Shown: piece by piece, positions 62,629 to 64,000 of the stretch
How positions within the stretch are numbered: position 1 is the first letter of the stretch
Layout of the letters: every line of letters begins with the position of its first letter
Notes under the pieces: model-generated
What the model was told of the DNA's origin: nothing
Database searches by the model: none
The model's input: only the letters and a program-made list of their open reading frames with translations
Program-made: the position numbers and the translations under genes
Source of the DNA: Flavobacteriaceae bacterium
Lineage (GTDB): Bacteria; Bacteroidota; Bacteroidia; Flavobacteriales; Flavobacteriaceae
Reading direction: 5' to 3'
Length of the DNA: 64,000 bases
Assembly (NCBI GenBank): GCA_029243245.1
Contig: JAQWSK010000004.1
Span: forward strand, 124,001 to 188,000

Positions 62629-64000
62629 ATTAAACGGAGATATAAAATACTGACGGGACTTTTTATAGCACTAATTTTATTATTGCTTATGATCATGCAC
62701 CTACTAAATACAGGTAGTATTCAAGAAAAAGTGATTCAAAGTTTAACAAATAAAATTAGTGAAAAGTATAGCGTCAATATAAGTGTTAATTCATCAGAAC
62801 TGTCTATTGAGGGTGGTATTATCTTAAATGATGTTTTACTTAATGATCATTACAACGATACTTTAATTTATATTAATAACTTAAAAACTAATCTTAAATC
62901 ATTAGATAAAATTCTTGATGGGAATGTAAGATTCACTAATCTTCAATTAAAGGGTTTAATTCTTAATATAAAGAAGTATTCGAATGATCAAATTAACAGT
63001 CTACAATTCTTTTTGAATTTAGTAAAGTCAAAAAGAGATACCACAAAATTTTTACCAATTATATCTACTTCTTTTTTAAAAATTCAAAATAGCGAGATAA
63101 GGTTGCCAAATATTAGTGAATCTTATAAAATATTTAACCTTAAATCAAATAATTTTATTGCTGGACCTGATTTTGTTGAAACAAGCTTAATTGATGGAAA
63201 TTTTGAAGCATTTAGAATCAAGAACTTTTCTTTTAAGTCTGATTCATTTAAATACTCAGGATGTTCGGTTTTGATAGATGATTATATACTAACCTCTGAT
63301 CAAGGTAAAATATCTGGTAATTTAAAATATGAAAGTTTAGCTGGCAACGTATTTGATTATTTTGAAAAACCGAAAATTTATTCTAATCTAACAATTTCAA
63401 ATTTCAAGCCAGCTAAAATCGGAATGTCTAAAAAAATAGATCCATTATTAACAGTATCTGCCAATTTAGATGTAGTCGGCACATTAGATTCTATCAATAT
63501 TAAAAATGGAAAATTTGATTTTGGTTTTTTAAAATTTGAAGCAGAACTTAAACTATTAAACATATTTTCTGAAAAAGAAAATATGTTTTCTGGATATGTT
63601 AAAACTACAAATGTTGTGTTAAGTGAGTTGAAAAATAATATTAAAATTCCAGTTTCACCAATAGTTGACTTTAAAAAACATAGAATAAAAAAGTTTTATG
63701 TAACTGGAAATTATTCATCAAATAAATGGAATATAAATGCTGATATAGAAACAGATTTTGGAGATTTTAAAACTAAATTATTAAATAGTAAAATTGATAA
63801 ATTGATTTCAAATTCTATTTTAGTTGATGTTAAAAATTTAAATTTATCAAAGCTTTATAATTCATTTCCTGAAGGTTTTATTTCATCAAATATAAATATA
63901 AAGTTAAAAAACGATTTATTTGATTGGAAAATTAGAGAAGGATATTTCACTACTTCTAATTTTGCTCCAATTCAATTTAGTTTAAACGGTTTAGGTAATT
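62629..64000 (+). CDS. TamB-like translocation/assembly protein (partial, non-AUG start)
   Basis: N-terminal part of a very large envelope protein of the TamB/AsmA-like group, which spans the periplasm and helps lipid transport or outer-membrane assembly. A basic start KRRYK then a hydrophobic helix (about 6-25) and repetitive beta-rich sequence (for example IEGGIILNDVLLND, FTNLQLKGLILNIK) fit the family. The frame is open from 62620 to the right edge. No ATG, GTG or TTG lies before the membrane helix: the first ATG (62689) is inside it. I place the start at ATT 62629, which keeps the helix, and treat this as uncertain. Confidence 0.7.
   Translation, partial: MKRRYKILTGLFIALILLLLMIMHLLNTGSIQEKVIQSLTNKISEKYSVNISVNSSELSIEGGIILNDVLLNDHYNDTLIYINNLKTNLKSLDKILDGNVRFTNLQLKGLILNIKKYSNDQINSLQFFLNLVKSKRDTTKFLPIISTSFLKIQNSEIRLPNISESYKIFNLKSNNFIAGPDFVETSLIDGNFEAFRIKNFSFKSDSFKYSGCSVLIDDYILTSDQGKISGNLKYESLAGNVFDYFEKPKIYSNLTISNFKPAKIGMSKKIDPLLTVSANLDVVGTLDSINIKNGKFDFGFLKFEAELKLLNIFSEKENMFSGYVKTTNVVLSELKNNIKIPVSPIVDFKKHRIKKFYVTGNYSSNKWNINADIETDFGDFKTKLLNSKIDKLISNSILVDVKNLNLSKLYNSFPEGFISSNINIKLKNDLFDWKIREGYFTTSNFAPIQFSLNGLGN

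Noticed and set aside
1-64000. CRISPR arrays, prophage, insertion sequences, integrons, defence systems, biosynthetic clusters
   Set aside because: No direct-repeat arrays, transposases, integrases, nucleases of defence type or multi-enzyme clusters were seen; the window is conserved housekeeping sequence.
1-64000. Shine-Dalgarno sequences as start evidence
   Set aside because: Start regions are A-rich and lack consistent GGAGG-like motifs, as is usual in Bacteroidota, so they were not used for choosing starts.

Overview
The window is a compact, AT-rich stretch of bacterial chromosome from a member of the Bacteroidota, most likely a marine Flavobacteriia-type organism with a streamlined genome. 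This placement is inferred from protein style: split transketolase, a DUF3276 PUR-alpha-like protein, DUF3822 directly upstream of rsmD, a flavobacterial YebC and DnaX, and A-rich start regions without Shine-Dalgarno sites. TAnnTTTG promoter boxes upstream of many genes also fit. kdsB, an LptF/G-type permease and a TamB-like protein show a Gram-negative envelope. I see no phage, insertion sequence, CRISPR array, toxin-antitoxin pair or restriction system. This is core genome.

Layout. 1-1324 (-): the two transketolase subunits, the second cut by the window edge. 1475-5556 (+): tgt, an LptG-like permease, an EamA transporter, accA. 5663-10728 (+): replicative helicase dnaB, then an Nramp-like transporter lacking the usual metal ligands, in line with the three 5-oxoprolinase genes pxpABC. 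10721-11449 (-): a nitroreductase. 11684-17091 (+): ilvD-ilvB-ilvN-ilvC. 17179-21927 (-): an ABC exporter, the DUF3276 protein and a secreted M14 peptidase. 22176-30638 (+): rpsA with a strong terminator, pyrR-pyrB, RNase Z, pdxH, sixA and the polyphosphate pair ppk1-ppx.

30627-34629: dnaX (-) broken at a run of ten A, the RNase P RNA gene (+) whose 3' end overlaps rsmD (-), DUF3822 and an unknown membrane-anchored protein. 34718-37468 (+): a RecD-like helicase, kdsB and an acyltransferase. 37471-40136 (-): yebC, an RmlD-like reductase, gcvT. 40195-41814 (+): an exported aminopeptidase P. 41811-49249 (-): clpC, then thrA-thrB-thrC behind a 32-bp perfect palindrome. 49472-55534 (+): gyrA with an internal insertion, an exported TPR protein, a PgpH-like c-di-AMP phosphodiesterase. 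55607-55771: tRNA-Ser(GCU) and tRNA-Arg(UCU). 55868-58428 (+): ald, a DUF4442 protein, a nitronate monooxygenase-like protein. 58434-62591 (-): tsaD, rsmE, an AI-2E family permease, an exported M20 peptidase. 62629-end (+): the start of a TamB-like protein that has no ordinary start codon.

The genes are mostly independent housekeeping functions in short operons, often overlapping by a few bases. The most promising points are the dnaX slippage site, which would make long and short clamp-loader subunits; the Nramp-like protein beside 5-oxoprolinase; a promoter architecture with very short or absent leaders, calibrated by the RNase P gene; the rnpB/rsmD overlap; and the unusual palindrome ahead of the threonine operon. 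No gap longer than 300 bases is empty: the longest gap holds the two tRNA genes.
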